Positions 14,010 to 22,666 of a stretch of DNA of 24,267 bases are shown here, in pieces. Where the stretch lies: the NCBI GenBank assembly GCA_040512755.1, contig JBEVEP010000018.1:1-24267 (forward strand). The letters run 5' to 3'. A model generated the notes under the pieces. The model was not told where the DNA came from. It saw nothing but the letters and a program-made list of their open reading frames with translations, and searched no databases. Position 1 is the stretch's first letter, and each line of letters starts with the position of its first letter. The position numbers and the translations under genes are program-made. This DNA comes from JBEVEP01 sp040512755 (GTDB taxonomy: Bacteria > Pseudomonadota > Alphaproteobacteria > Rhizobiales > Rhizobiaceae).

Positions 14010-15296
14010 ATGTCTCAGCGCATACCGGGCTTCAACACATTGGCAGTCCATGCCGGCGCCAGACCCGATCCCGCGACGGGTGCGCGCGCGACCCCGATCT
14101 ATCAGACCACAGCCTATGTTTTCGACGATGTCGACCACGCCGCTTCCCTGTTCGGGCTGAAGGCGTTCGGCAATATCTATACCCGCATCATGAATCCCAC
14201 CCAGGCGGTGCTGGAAGAGCGTCTCGCAGCCCTTGAGGGCGGCACAGCTGGGCTGGCGACAGCGTCCGGCCATGGCGCCCAGCTTCTGGTGTTTCATACA
14301 CTGATGAGGCCGGGCGAGAATTTCGTAGCCGCCAGAAAGCTTTACGGGGGTTCCATCAACCAGTTTGGTCACGCGTTCAAGAATTTCGGCTGGGAGGTGC
14401 GGTGGGCCGACATCGATGAAATATCGAGCTTCGAAAGCCAGATCGACGCCAAGACACGCGGCATCTTCGTTGAAAGCCTGGCGAACCCAGGCGGGGAGTT
14501 CGTCGATATCGAGAAGATCGGCAACATTGCCCGCAAGCATGGCCTGCCGCTGATCGTCGACAATACGCTGGCCAGCCCCTATCTGGTTCGGCCGATCGAA
14601 CATGGCGCCGACATTATCGTCCACTCACTGACCAAGTTCATCGGCGGGCACGGCAATTCGATGGGCGGGGCGATTGTCGACGGCGGAACGTTCGACTGGT
14701 CCAAGTCCGGAAACTATCCGATGCTGTCGGAGCCGCGGCCGGAATATGGTGGCGTGGTGCTGCACGAGACGTTTGGCAATTTTGCCTTCGCGATTGCCTG
14801 CCGGGTCCTCGGATTGCGGGATTTCGGTCCGGCGATATCGCCATTCAACGCATTTCTCATTCTCACTGGGCTGGAAACGCTGCCGCTCAGGATGCAGCGC
14901 CACTCTGACAACGCGCAGAAGGTTGCCGAATGGCTTTCCAGGCAGGACAAGATCGCCTGGGTCTCGTATCCCGGACTTCCGAGCGACAGGAACCACGCGT
15001 TGCAAAGGAAATACTCGCCGCTCGGCGCCGGATCCGTCTTCACGTTCGGCCTCGAGGGCGGCTATCCGGCCGGCATAAGACTTGTGGAATCGGTCGAGCT
15101 ATTCTCGCACCTCGCCAATATCGGCGACACGAAATCGCTGATCATCCACCCGGCATCGACCACGCACCGGCAGCTTTCCGACGAACAGAAGATAGCGGCA
15201 GGCGCGGGCCCGGATGTCGTCCGGCTTTCCGTGGGCATTGAAAATGTCGAGGATATCATCGCGGACCTCGAACAGGCGCTGGCCAGGATAGAGTGA
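14010..15296 (+). CDS. metY: O-acetylhomoserine sulfhydrylase / aminocarboxypropyltransferase
   Basis: 428 residues, a PLP enzyme of the Cys/Met metabolism family. It forms homocysteine (or methionine) from O-acetylhomoserine and sulfide (or methanethiol). The PLP lysine is Lys209 in HSLTKFIGGHG; Asp184 (VDNTLASP) contacts the pyridine nitrogen; YTRIMNPT (57-64) and SGHGAQLL (87-94) bind the phosphate. The long form (about 430 residues) and the GGHGNSMGG motif favour MetY over MetZ or MetB, which are shorter. Start 14010 has AAGGGGGG just upstream; an extension to 13923 has no homology. No known SAM riboswitch was recognised in the 139-bp upstream gap. The cupin gene follows with overlap or 2 bases. 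Confidence 0.93.
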   Translation: MSQRIPGFNTLAVHAGARPDPATGARATPIYQTTAYVFDDVDHAASLFGLKAFGNIYTRIMNPTQAVLEERLAALEGGTAGLATASGHGAQLLVFHTLMRPGENFVAARKLYGGSINQFGHAFKNFGWEVRWADIDEISSFESQIDAKTRGIFVESLANPGGEFVDIEKIGNIARKHGLPLIVDNTLASPYLVRPIEHGADIIVHSLTKFIGGHGNSMGGAIVDGGTFDWSKSGNYPMLSEPRPEYGGVVLHETFGNFAFAIACRVLGLRDFGPAISPFNAFLILTGLETLPLRMQRHSDNAQKVAEWLSRQDKIAWVSYPGLPSDRNHALQRKYSPLGAGSVFTFGLEGGYPAGIRLVESVELFSHLANIGDTKSLIIHPASTTHRQLSDEQKIAAGAGPDVVRLSVGIENVEDIIADLEQALARIE

Positions 15297-15298
15297 AG

Positions 15299-15649
15299 AT
15301 GTACGTCTCCCATTTCCGACCGATCACCATTGCGGGCACCGAAGCGGAACCGGGAGCGCCTGCTCCCGAAAGAGTGATTGCGGGCGATCCCAAGTTCCGG
15401 ACCTGGAACGTGGAGGAGGCAGGCGAAGGCCTTTACGCCGGCATCTGGGAATCCTCCCCCGGCAAGTGGCGTATCGAATATGACGAGTGGGAGTTCTGCC
15501 ACATCCTGTCAGGCGTCTCGATCGTCACGGAAGAGGGTGGCGAGGCGAGGACCCTGAAAGCAGGCGACTCCTTCATCCTGCGTCCCGGCTTCAAGGGAAG
15601 CTGGGAAGTGATCGAAACGACGCGGAAGGAGTATGTGGTCCGGGTTTGA
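15299..15649 (+). CDS. Cupin domain protein (cupin_3/DUF861 type)
   Basis: 116 residues forming one small beta-barrel. The N-terminal part carries TWNVEEAGEGLYAGIWES; the cupin core reads YDEWEFCHILSGVSIVTEEGG and AGDSFILRPGFKGSWEV, typical for cupin_3 proteins related to ureidoglycolate-pathway and sugar-binding cupins. His70-like ligand in FCHILSG and the Glu two before it are retained, so a metal site is possible. A GTG start at 15293 overlapping the metY stop (GTGA) is an alternative to ATG 15299. Translational coupling with metY suggests a linked function, but none is known. Confidence 0.83.
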   Translation: MYVSHFRPITIAGTEAEPGAPAPERVIAGDPKFRTWNVEEAGEGLYAGIWESSPGKWRIEYDEWEFCHILSGVSIVTEEGGEARTLKAGDSFILRPGFKGSWEVIETTRKEYVVRV

Positions 15650-15660
15650 CGGATGGCGAG

Positions 15661-15800
15661 GGCCTGTTGAGATTCAGGTGATGCCGGCCTGCAAATGGCG
15701 GTTTTCTGCGCTTCCGGTACTCACGTACTCAAAGTACGCTCCGTTCCGGTTCTCGAAATCCACCATTTTCGGCGCGGCCTGACCTGAATCTTAACAGGCC
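15661..15800. repeat. 140-bp palindromic intergenic element
   Basis: The outer 19-base arms GGCCTGTTGAGATTCAGGT (15661-15679) and ACCTGAATCTTAACAGGCC (15782-15800) pair with one mismatch; the centre is CGTACT-CAA-AGTACG (15724-15738), exactly at the midpoint. The parts between (AAATGGCGGTTTTC against GAAATCCACCATTT, and CTTCCGG against CCGGTTC) also pair imperfectly. It codes for nothing and lies between the convergent cupin and P450 genes. I recall near-identical elements scattered in Mesorhizobium genomes. It may act as a bidirectional transcription stop. Confidence 0.9.
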
Positions 15801-15826
15801 CAGGGGCGCTCCAGGGGTGTGGCTTG

Positions 15827-17083
15827 TCAGAAGTTGACCCGCAGCGTCTCCAGCCCGTGGAAATGATAGGTGTCGCGATAGCGCGGTTTTTCGGCCAGCC
15901 GCAACCGGGGCAGCCGGTCGAACAGGACCTTGAGCGCAACCTGAAGCTCGAGCCGGGCAAGCGGCGCGCCGATACAGAAGTGGATGCCGGCGCCGAATGA
16001 AACGTTCTTCTGGTCGGTTCGGCCGGGATTGAATCGGTCCGGTCCGACAAAGGCGCGCGGATCATGATTGGCTGAGCCGAGCAGCAAGCCAATCTGCTCG
16101 CCCTGCCTTATGATTGCGCCGTTGCCGGCGTCCATTTCCTCATAGGCGTAGCGCGTGAACATGTGCAGCGGCGCGTCGAAGCGAAGGCATTCCTCAACTG
16201 TCGCAGCAGTTGCCTCCGGCGTTGCAAAGAACCGGCGAAGGTCACCGCCCTGACCAAGCAGCGTGCGGACCGCATTGCCGGTCTGATGGACAGTTGCCTC
16301 ATGCCCGGCGTTGAGCAGCAGGATCGTGGAGGAGACGAGTTCGTCTTCATTGAGCTTCTGGCCGTCCTCCTGAGCCGAGAGCAGCAGGCTCAACAGGTCA
16401 TCCCCCGGCTTCTTTCGCCTGTCGGCGGCATAGCCGCGGATGAATTCCGAGAAAGCGCGCGCCGCCTCATTGGCGCGATCCTCGGTCTCGCGCGTGCGGC
16501 CGTGCATGTACATCGTAACCATCTGATGCGACCAGTCGAGCAGTTGCGGCCCCATCTCGACCGGCACGCCAAGCATTTCGGCGATGATCGTGATGGGCAA
16601 CGGCGAGGCGAAGGCGGGCAAGAGGTCGGTTTCGCCATCCGGCTCGAACCGGTCGATCAGCTCGTTTGCCAGGCTTTCGACGCGCGGGCGGAGCCGTTCG
16701 ACCTGACGCGAAACGAAGGCGCGGTTGACCAGCATGCGCAATCGCGTGTGCGCCGGCGGCTCGAGCTCCAGCATGGAATTCGCCTCAATGGCATCGAAGG
16801 CTGCGAGGTGGGAACGATCCTGTCCAATCCCTCGGCTGTCGGGAACGCCGGCGGGATTCTGCCGTCCGAAGCGGCGGTCGCGAAGCAGGCGGCTGACCTC
16901 GTCGAAACCGCCAGCGCACCAGAAGCCGAAGTCCTCCCAGAAGAACATGCTGCCGCGCGAATGCAGCCAGGCATATGCCTCGTAGGGATTCTGGACGAAA
17001 CTTTCCTCGTGCGGATCGAGCCGCAACCGGCGCGTCGCGGCATCGAAGCGGAGGTAAGGAGGAGGCATCAACTTATCCATCAT
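15827..17083 (-). CDS. Cytochrome P450 (bacterial class I, soluble)
   Basis: 418 residues, the normal size for a soluble bacterial P450. The heme-binding loop is VSFGAGIHFCIGAPLARLE with the thiolate ligand Cys370; the I-helix oxygen-binding motif is AGHEAT (259-264), and the ExxR motif is Glu298-Arg301 (EECLR). The acid-alcohol pair has Glu262-Ala263-Thr264. It needs an external ferredoxin and reductase, and none is encoded nearby. The substrate is unknown; the sequence style resembles the CYP107/CYP109-like and other broad hydroxylases. Start MMDKLM at 17083 has no strong ribosome-binding site; an ATG at 17068 has GGA about 7 bases upstream and is possible. Divergent from clpP. Confidence 0.95.
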   Translation of the reverse strand: MMDKLMPPPYLRFDAATRRLRLDPHEESFVQNPYEAYAWLHSRGSMFFWEDFGFWCAGGFDEVSRLLRDRRFGRQNPAGVPDSRGIGQDRSHLAAFDAIEANSMLELEPPAHTRLRMLVNRAFVSRQVERLRPRVESLANELIDRFEPDGETDLLPAFASPLPITIIAEMLGVPVEMGPQLLDWSHQMVTMYMHGRTRETEDRANEAARAFSEFIRGYAADRRKKPGDDLLSLLLSAQEDGQKLNEDELVSSTILLLNAGHEATVHQTGNAVRTLLGQGGDLRRFFATPEATAATVEECLRFDAPLHMFTRYAYEEMDAGNGAIIRQGEQIGLLLGSANHDPRAFVGPDRFNPGRTDQKNVSFGAGIHFCIGAPLARLELQVALKVLFDRLPRLRLAEKPRYRDTYHFHGLETLRVNF

Positions 17084-17184
17084 GGATCATTAGCGCGGCT
17101 TGCCCGAATGGCGCCAGACCGCCGGCGCCACGCAAACGAATTCGGATTTGCCAAGACACAAGGTCGATAGGCTGATTGGCTGGC

Positions 17185-17215
17185 CTTGCGCGAACGGGAT
17201 CGGGCATCCTATTTA
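17185..17215 (+). promoter_or_regulatory. Candidate heat-shock (RpoH) promoter of clpP
   Basis: CTTGCG (17185-17190), 17 bases, then CCTATTTA (17208-17215). This resembles the alphaproteobacterial sigma-32 promoter pattern, with a conserved CTTG at -35 and a C-rich start of the -10 box. The predicted start near 17222 gives a leader of about 59 nt before ATG 17281. Confidence 0.45.
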
Positions 17216-17280
17216 GAAAGAAAGACGGAACAACCGATTCAGCCCCTCAGGTGCTGAAATCCTCCCGAAAAGGCCAACCT

Positions 17281-17913
17281 ATGAAGCACCCCGCTGAAAC
17301 ATATATGAATCTCGTGCCGATGGTCGTCGAACAGACCAATCGCGGCGAGCGGGCTTTCGATATTTTCTCCCGGCTGCTCAAGGAGCGCATCATCTTCATC
17401 ACCGGCCCGGTGGAGGACGGGATGGCGACACTGGTCTGTGCGCAGCTTCTCTTCCTCGAAGCCGAGAACCCGAAGAAAGAAATTTCCCTCTACATCAACT
17501 CGCCTGGCGGCGTGGTGACGAGCGGCATGGCGATCTACGACACCATGCAGTTCATCAAGCCGCCGGTCTCCACCTTCTGCATAGGGCAGGCCGCATCCAT
17601 GGGATCGTTGCTTCTCTGTGCCGGGGAAAAGGACATGCGGTTTGCGACGCCGAACGCGCGAATCATGGTGCATCAGCCGTCGGGCGGCTTCCAGGGTCAG
17701 GCTTCCGACATCGAGCGCCACGCGCAGGACATCATCAAGATGAAGCGGCGCCTCAATGAAGTTTATGTGAAGCACACCGGGCGTGACTACGACACGATCG
17801 AGCGGACGCTCGACCGTGACCACTTCATGACCTCCGACGAGGCCAAGGAATTCGGCATTATCGACAAGGTGATTTCATCGCGCGAGGCAATCGAAGGCGT
17901 CACGGCGCTTTGA
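17281..17913 (+). CDS. clpP: ATP-dependent Clp protease proteolytic subunit
   Basis: 210 residues. Catalytic triad Ser106 (GQAASMGS), His131 (MVHQPSGG) and Asp180 (DRDHF), with the same spacing (25 and 49 residues) as in the E. coli enzyme. It forms the tetradecameric chamber that degrades proteins delivered by ClpX and ClpA. The start MKHPAETYM has AAGG 7 bases upstream; the open frame extends to 17176 without homology. The N-terminal part before VPMVVEQTNRGERAFDI is short, as in alphaproteobacterial ClpP1. It precedes clpX by 298 bases, a conserved order. Confidence 0.97.
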   Translation: MKHPAETYMNLVPMVVEQTNRGERAFDIFSRLLKERIIFITGPVEDGMATLVCAQLLFLEAENPKKEISLYINSPGGVVTSGMAIYDTMQFIKPPVSTFCIGQAASMGSLLLCAGEKDMRFATPNARIMVHQPSGGFQGQASDIERHAQDIIKMKRRLNEVYVKHTGRDYDTIERTLDRDHFMTSDEAKEFGIIDKVISSREAIEGVTAL

Positions 17914-18211
17914 CCTCGTAGTGGCGGCTTGTTGCAGGTGTCGCATTTTGACCGATTCTGCGGCATTTCTGTCACATTTTGGTGTTTCCACCGGGCGTCT
18001 GGCATCCTACGTTAAGCGTCTGTTGAGTTTCGACGGCTTAGCTTTTATTGGGGCTGCCGGAGATTAACGACGCGTTTCCTGAACTGTACCTGGTCTGGAA
18101 ATGCGCTTGCGTGGGGGCCAACTTTCAGTTGGCGGCGGCGGATTCCCGCCATAGATTGCTATTCAGCCGCAGCCAGACGACCGGGTCGGCGGCACTGAAA
18201 GGGACTGAAAT
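17914..18211. other. clpP-clpX intergenic region
   Basis: 298 bases without a gene. It holds a small perfect hairpin GCCAACT-TTC-AGTTGGC (18117-18133) and probably the clpX promoter, which I could not place. No strong clpP terminator with a T-run was seen, so read-through into clpX is possible. Confidence 0.5.
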
Positions 18212-19480
18212 ATGAGCAAGGTCAGCAACAGCGGCGGCGACTCCAAGAATACGCTCTACTGCTCGTTCTGCGGCAAGAGCCAGCATGAGGTGCGCAAGCT
18301 GATCGCCGGTCCGACCGTATTCATCTGCGATGAATGCGTCGAACTCTGCATGGACATCATCCGCGAGGAGAACAAGACCTCGATGGTGAAGTCCCGTGAG
18401 GGCGTGCCGACCCCGCAGGAAATCCTGAAAGTGCTGGACGACTATGTGATCGGCCAACCCTATGCCAAGCGCGTATTGTCGGTTGCCGTCCACAATCACT
18501 ACAAGCGCCTTGCTCATGCCGGCAAGAACAACGATGTCGAGCTGGCGAAGTCTAACATCCTCCTGATCGGCCCGACAGGCTGCGGCAAGACGCTGCTCGC
18601 GCAGACGCTGGCCCGCATCATCGATGTGCCCTTCACCATGGCTGACGCGACTACGCTGACCGAGGCCGGCTATGTTGGCGAGGACGTCGAGAACATCATC
18701 CTGAAACTCCTGCAGTCGGCCGATTACAATGTCGAGCGCGCGCAGCGCGGCATCGTCTACATCGACGAAATCGACAAGATCTCCAGGAAATCTGATAATC
18801 CGTCGATCACGCGCGACGTGTCGGGCGAGGGCGTGCAGCAGGCGCTGTTGAAGATCATGGAAGGGACAGTGGCCTCGGTGCCGCCGCAGGGCGGTCGGAA
18901 GCACCCGCAGCAGGAATTCCTGCAGGTCGATACGGCCAATATCCTCTTTATTTGCGGTGGCGCCTTCGCGGGGCTGGACAAAATCATCTCCGATCGCGGC
19001 CGCAAGACCTCGATCGGTTTCAGCGCGACGGTGGCTTCGCCCGAGGATCGCCGCACCGGTGAACTATTCCGTCAGGTCGAGCCGGAAGATCTGTTGAAGT
19101 TCGGCCTTATCCCGGAATTCGTAGGCCGTCTGCCCGTTCTGGCCACGCTGGAAGACCTCGACGAAGAGGCGCTTGTCCAGATCCTGACCGAACCGAAGAA
19201 TGCGCTGGTCAAGCAGTACCAGCGGCTGTTCGAGATGGAGAATGTCGACCTGACGTTCCATGAGAATGCGCTCAGCGCAATCGCCAAGCGTGCGATAGAG
19301 CGCAAGACCGGCGCGCGCGGCCTGCGGTCGATCATGGAGGCCATTTTGCTGGACACCATGTTCGAGCTGCCGGCGCTCGACGGCGTTCAGGAAGTCGTAA
19401 TCTCGGAAGAAGTGGTTTCCGGCAGTGCCAGACCGCTTTACATCTATGCCGAAAAAGAAAAGGGCAGCGTCAGCGCCTAA
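18212..19480 (+). CDS. clpX: ATP-dependent Clp protease ATP-binding subunit ClpX
   Basis: 422 residues. N-terminal zinc-binding domain with Cys17, Cys20, Cys39 and Cys42 (YCSFCGKSQ; FICDECVELC), then an AAA+ module with Walker A GPTGCGKT (120-127), Walker B VYIDEIDK (182-189), pore loop GYVG (153-156) and arginine-containing sensor motifs (RKTGARGLRSI). It unfolds tagged proteins, feeds them to ClpP, and in alphaproteobacteria degrades cell-cycle regulators. Length and domains are complete. GAAAGGGACTGAAAT precedes ATG 18212, with GGGA as the likely ribosome-binding site. Confidence 0.98.
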   Translation: MSKVSNSGGDSKNTLYCSFCGKSQHEVRKLIAGPTVFICDECVELCMDIIREENKTSMVKSREGVPTPQEILKVLDDYVIGQPYAKRVLSVAVHNHYKRLAHAGKNNDVELAKSNILLIGPTGCGKTLLAQTLARIIDVPFTMADATTLTEAGYVGEDVENIILKLLQSADYNVERAQRGIVYIDEIDKISRKSDNPSITRDVSGEGVQQALLKIMEGTVASVPPQGGRKHPQQEFLQVDTANILFICGGAFAGLDKIISDRGRKTSIGFSATVASPEDRRTGELFRQVEPEDLLKFGLIPEFVGRLPVLATLEDLDEEALVQILTEPKNALVKQYQRLFEMENVDLTFHENALSAIAKRAIERKTGARGLRSIMEAILLDTMFELPALDGVQEVVISEEVVSGSARPLYIYAEKEKGSVSA

Positions 19481-19489
19481 GCCCTCGAC

Positions 19490-19511
19490 AACGGCGCCTG
19501 AAGGCGCCGTT
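19490..19511 (+). terminator. Terminator-like hairpin after clpX
   Basis: AACGGCGCC-TGAA-GGCGCCGTT forms a perfect 9-bp stem beginning 10 bases after the clpX stop. It is followed by GGTGTTAG rather than a clean T-run, so termination may be partial. Confidence 0.6.
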
Positions 19512-19572
19512 GGTGTTAGTGGGGTTACCCAAGCAGGCTAACCGACCGGGCGAACGGGTGTATGCTTTCGCT

Positions 19573-19603
19573 CTTGATCTTTGACAGGATCGACGCCAAC
19601 TAA
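19573..19603 (+). promoter_or_regulatory. Candidate heat-shock (RpoH) promoter of lon
   Basis: CTTGAT (19573-19578), 17 bases, then CCAACTAA (19596-19603): the same geometry as the site before clpP. The -10 box is a weaker match. The leader to ATG 19738 would be about 130 nt. Confidence 0.3.
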
Positions 19604-19737
19604 CCGGAGTAAAGTCGGGGCCGAATTCCGTGCTCAAAACTTTCCGTTATCCGAACGGGCAGGTAGGCGGATTGGTTCGCGACCGTTAATATGAGTCGCG
19701 GTTGGCCATGGGCGGCCGCGAAATGAAAGGTTGGACA

Positions 19738-22155
19738 ATGGCCAAAATAACCAGGTCTTCCGGCGACGGCGTTTTCGCGGTCCTCCCGTTGCGCGACATC
19801 GTCGTGTTCCCGCACATGATCGTGCCGCTTTTCGTAGGGCGCGAGAAATCGATCAAGGCGCTGGAAGAAGTGATGGGCGCGGAGAAACAGATCCTTCTCG
19901 CAACCCAGATGAACGCTGCCGACGACGATCCGGAGCCGGGTGCGATCTACGACATCGGCACGCTGGCGAATGTGCTTCAGCTCCTGAAGCTTCCCGATGG
20001 AACCGTAAAGGTGCTCGTCGAAGGTACAGCGCGCGCCAAGATTCAGTCATTTACAGAACGCGCAGACTTTCACGAGGCCAATGCCGTGGTCTTGGGCGAG
20101 CCCGACGATGAGGAAGTCGAGGTCGAGGCGCTTGCACGCTCGGTGGTTGCCGATTTTGAGAATTACGTAAAGCTGAACAAGAAGATTTCGCCCGAAGTGG
20201 TGGGCGCCGCCAGCCAGATCGACGACTATTCGAAATTGGCCGATACCATCGCCTCGCATCTCGCGATCAAGATCCCCGAGAAGCAGGAGATGCTCAGCAC
20301 GCTTTCCGTGAAGGAGCGGCTTGAGAAGGCCATGGGCTTCATGGAAGCCGAAATCTCCGTGCTGCAGGTCGAGAAGCGCATCCGCTCGCGCGTCAAGCGC
20401 CAGATGGAGAAGACGCAGCGTGAGTACTACCTCAACGAACAGATGAAGGCGATCCAGAAGGAACTCGGCGAGGGCGAGGACGGCCGCGACGAGGCTGCCG
20501 AGATCGAGGATCGCATCAAGAAGACGAAGCTCACCAAGGAGGCCCGCGAGAAGGCGGAAGCTGAACTGAAGAAGCTTCGGACGATGTCGCCGATGTCCGC
20601 TGAAGCGACTGTGGTGCGCAACTATCTCGATTGGCTGCTCTCGATCCCATGGGGCAAGAACTCGAAGATCAAGCATGACCTCGATTTCGCTCAGAACGTT
20701 CTCGACACCGATCACTATGGCCTGGACAAGGTCAAAGACCGCATCGTCGAGTACCTGGCCGTCCAGAGCCGCCAGAAGAAGCTGAAGGGCCCGATCCTCT
20801 GCCTCGTCGGCCCTCCCGGCGTGGGCAAGACATCGCTCGGCAAGTCGATCGCCAGGGCCACCGGCCGCGAATTCATCCGGATGGCGCTCGGCGGCGTGCG
20901 TGACGAAGCCGAAATCCGCGGACACCGCCGCACCTATATCGGCTCGATGCCCGGCAAGGTCATCCAGTCGATGAAGAAGGCGAAGAAGTCCAATCCGCTC
21001 TTCCTGCTCGATGAGATCGACAAGATGGGCATGGACTTCCGTGGCGATCCGTCGTCGGCGCTGCTGGAGGTGCTGGATCCGGAGCAGAATTCGACGTTCA
21101 TGGACCACTATCTGGAGGTCGAATACGATCTGTCGAGCGTGATGTTCGTGACCACGGCGAATACGCTAAACATACCGCCGGCCCTGATGGACCGCATGGA
21201 GATCATCCGGATCGCGGGCTACACGGAAGACGAGAAGGTTGAAATCGCCAAGCGGCACCTGCTGCCGAAGGCAATTCGCGACCACGCGCTTCAGCCAAAG
21301 GAATTCTCCCTGGCCGATGACGCTTTGCGCGGCATCATCCAGACCTACACGCGTGAAGCAGGCGTCCGTAACCTCGAGCGCGAGCTGATGAAGCTTGGGC
21401 GCAAGGCCGTCACGGAAATCCTGCGGACCAAGAAGAAGTCGGTGAAGATCACCGCGGAGAACCTGGATGACTATCTCGGCGTGCCTCGCTTCCGCTACGG
21501 TCAGGTCGAGTCGGATGATCAGGTTGGCGTGGTGACCGGACTTGCCTGGACTGAGGTGGGCGGCGAACTGCTGACCATCGAGGGTGTCATGATGCCTGGC
21601 AAGGGCCGCATGACCGTTACGGGCAACCTGAAAGAAGTTATGAAGGAGTCGATTTCGGCCGCCGCATCCTATGTCCGGTCGAGAGCGATCGACTTCGGGA
21701 TCGAGCCGCCGATCTTCGACAAGCGCGATATCCATGTCCACGTGCCGGAGGGTGCGACCCCCAAGGACGGCCCGTCGGCTGGCGTGGCTATGGCGACCGC
21801 GATCGTATCGGTGATGACCGGCATTCCGGTGCGTGCGGACGTGGCGATGACCGGCGAGATCACGTTGCGGGGCAGGGTGCTGCCCATCGGCGGCCTCAAG
21901 GAGAAGCTCCTGGCTGCGCTTCGCGGCGGTATCAAGAAGGTGCTGATCCCCGAAGAGAATGCCAAGGACCTTGCCGAGATCCCCGACAATGTGAAGAGCG
22001 GGTTGGAGATCATTCCGGTCAGTCGCGTCGGTGAAGTGTTGCGGCACGCGCTTGTGCGTATGCCGGAGCCGATCGAGTGGGTGGAGCCGGTGGAAACGCC
22101 GGCCACCAAGACCGACGTGGCAGAGGATGTGAGTGCGACAACTTTGGCACACTAA
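19738..22155 (+). CDS. lon: ATP-dependent protease Lon (LonA)
   Basis: 805 residues. N-terminal substrate-binding domain (LPLRDIVVFPHMIVPLFVGR, 16-35), a long helical part (about 190-300) with the YYLNEQMKAIQKELGE motif, an AAA+ module with Walker A GPPGVGKT (358-365) and Walker B FLLDEID (422-428), and the protease domain with the catalytic dyad Ser680 (PKDGPSAG) and Lys723 (GLKEK), spaced exactly as in E. coli Lon. It degrades misfolded and regulatory proteins in the cytoplasm. The start MAKITRSSGD has AAAGG 7 bases upstream; upstream in-frame ATGs (19702, 19723) lack homology. Followed by a strong terminator and hupB, a conserved order. Confidence 0.98.
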   Translation: MAKITRSSGDGVFAVLPLRDIVVFPHMIVPLFVGREKSIKALEEVMGAEKQILLATQMNAADDDPEPGAIYDIGTLANVLQLLKLPDGTVKVLVEGTARAKIQSFTERADFHEANAVVLGEPDDEEVEVEALARSVVADFENYVKLNKKISPEVVGAASQIDDYSKLADTIASHLAIKIPEKQEMLSTLSVKERLEKAMGFMEAEISVLQVEKRIRSRVKRQMEKTQREYYLNEQMKAIQKELGEGEDGRDEAAEIEDRIKKTKLTKEAREKAEAELKKLRTMSPMSAEATVVRNYLDWLLSIPWGKNSKIKHDLDFAQNVLDTDHYGLDKVKDRIVEYLAVQSRQKKLKGPILCLVGPPGVGKTSLGKSIARATGREFIRMALGGVRDEAEIRGHRRTYIGSMPGKVIQSMKKAKKSNPLFLLDEIDKMGMDFRGDPSSALLEVLDPEQNSTFMDHYLEVEYDLSSVMFVTTANTLNIPPALMDRMEIIRIAGYTEDEKVEIAKRHLLPKAIRDHALQPKEFSLADDALRGIIQTYTREAGVRNLERELMKLGRKAVTEILRTKKKSVKITAENLDDYLGVPRFRYGQVESDDQVGVVTGLAWTEVGGELLTIEGVMMPGKGRMTVTGNLKEVMKESISAAASYVRSRAIDFGIEPPIFDKRDIHVHVPEGATPKDGPSAGVAMATAIVSVMTGIPVRADVAMTGEITLRGRVLPIGGLKEKLLAALRGGIKKVLIPEENAKDLAEIPDNVKSGLEIIPVSRVGEVLRHALVRMPEPIEWVEPVETPATKTDVAEDVSATTLAH

Positions 22156-22182
22156 GTCTCATTAATGACTACTTATGAGAGA

Positions 22183-22208
22183 AGCCGGGCTTTCGAGCCC
22201 GGCTTTTT
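22183..22208 (+). terminator. Rho-independent terminator of lon
   Basis: AGCCGGGCT-TTCG-AGCCCGGCT followed by TTTTG: a 9-bp GC-rich stem with a stable TTCG tetraloop, 27 bases after the lon stop. Confidence 0.93.
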
Positions 22209-22346
22209 GTTGAAAAATAAAGGAAAACCAAGGAATTTGACGACTCTACCGGGGTTTCCATCTTGGTTCGGGGAACAACTGTTTCTAGAGTCCGTTTCCT
22301 GCCGGTTGAGTCGTTTGTCCGGTCTTCACATGGAAGGATTTACTTT

Positions 22347-22619
22347 ATGAACAAGAACGAACTTGCATCCGCCGTCGCCGAAACGGCGAAAATTTCCAAG
22401 GGCGACGCGCAGGCTGCGGTCGATGCGGTATTTGCTGTCATCACCGGAGAGCTGAAGAAGGGTGGGGATGTCCGGCTTGTCGGCTTCGGCAATTTCAGCG
22501 TTTCGAAGCGGGCAGCCTCGACCGGCCGCAATCCGCAGACGGGCGCCGAGGTCAAGATTCCGGCGCGTACGGTGCCGAAGTTCTCGGCCGGCAAGGGCCT
22601 CAAGGACGCGGTCAATTGA
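22347..22619 (+). CDS. hupB: DNA-binding protein HU (beta-type)
   Basis: 90 residues, full length. Starts MNKNELASAVAE and contains the dimer core and DNA-binding arm: VRLVGFGNFSVSKRAAST, then GRNPQTGAEVKIPARTVPKF, where the NP at the arm tip intercalates into bent DNA. The end SAGKGLKDAVN is standard. HU compacts the nucleoid and assists recombination and transcription. AAGGA lies 8 bases upstream of ATG. It has its own promoter region after the lon terminator (TTGACG at 22237-22242 is a possible -35, with no good -10). Confidence 0.98.
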   Translation: MNKNELASAVAETAKISKGDAQAAVDAVFAVITGELKKGGDVRLVGFGNFSVSKRAASTGRNPQTGAEVKIPARTVPKFSAGKGLKDAVN

Positions 22620-22640
22620 TCGTCGTTTAGACACTGCTTC

Positions 22641-22666
22641 AAAAGCCGGGCTTGCCCGGCTTTTTC
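22641..22666 (+). terminator. Rho-independent terminator of hupB
   Basis: AAAAGCCGGG-CTTG-CCCGGCTTTT followed by more T (TTTTTC): a 10-bp stem, 21 bases after the hupB stop. Confidence 0.93.

Noticed and set aside
20047..21108. 353-codon minus-strand frame inside lon
   Set aside because: Leu/His/Arg-rich antisense shadow of a highly conserved gene.
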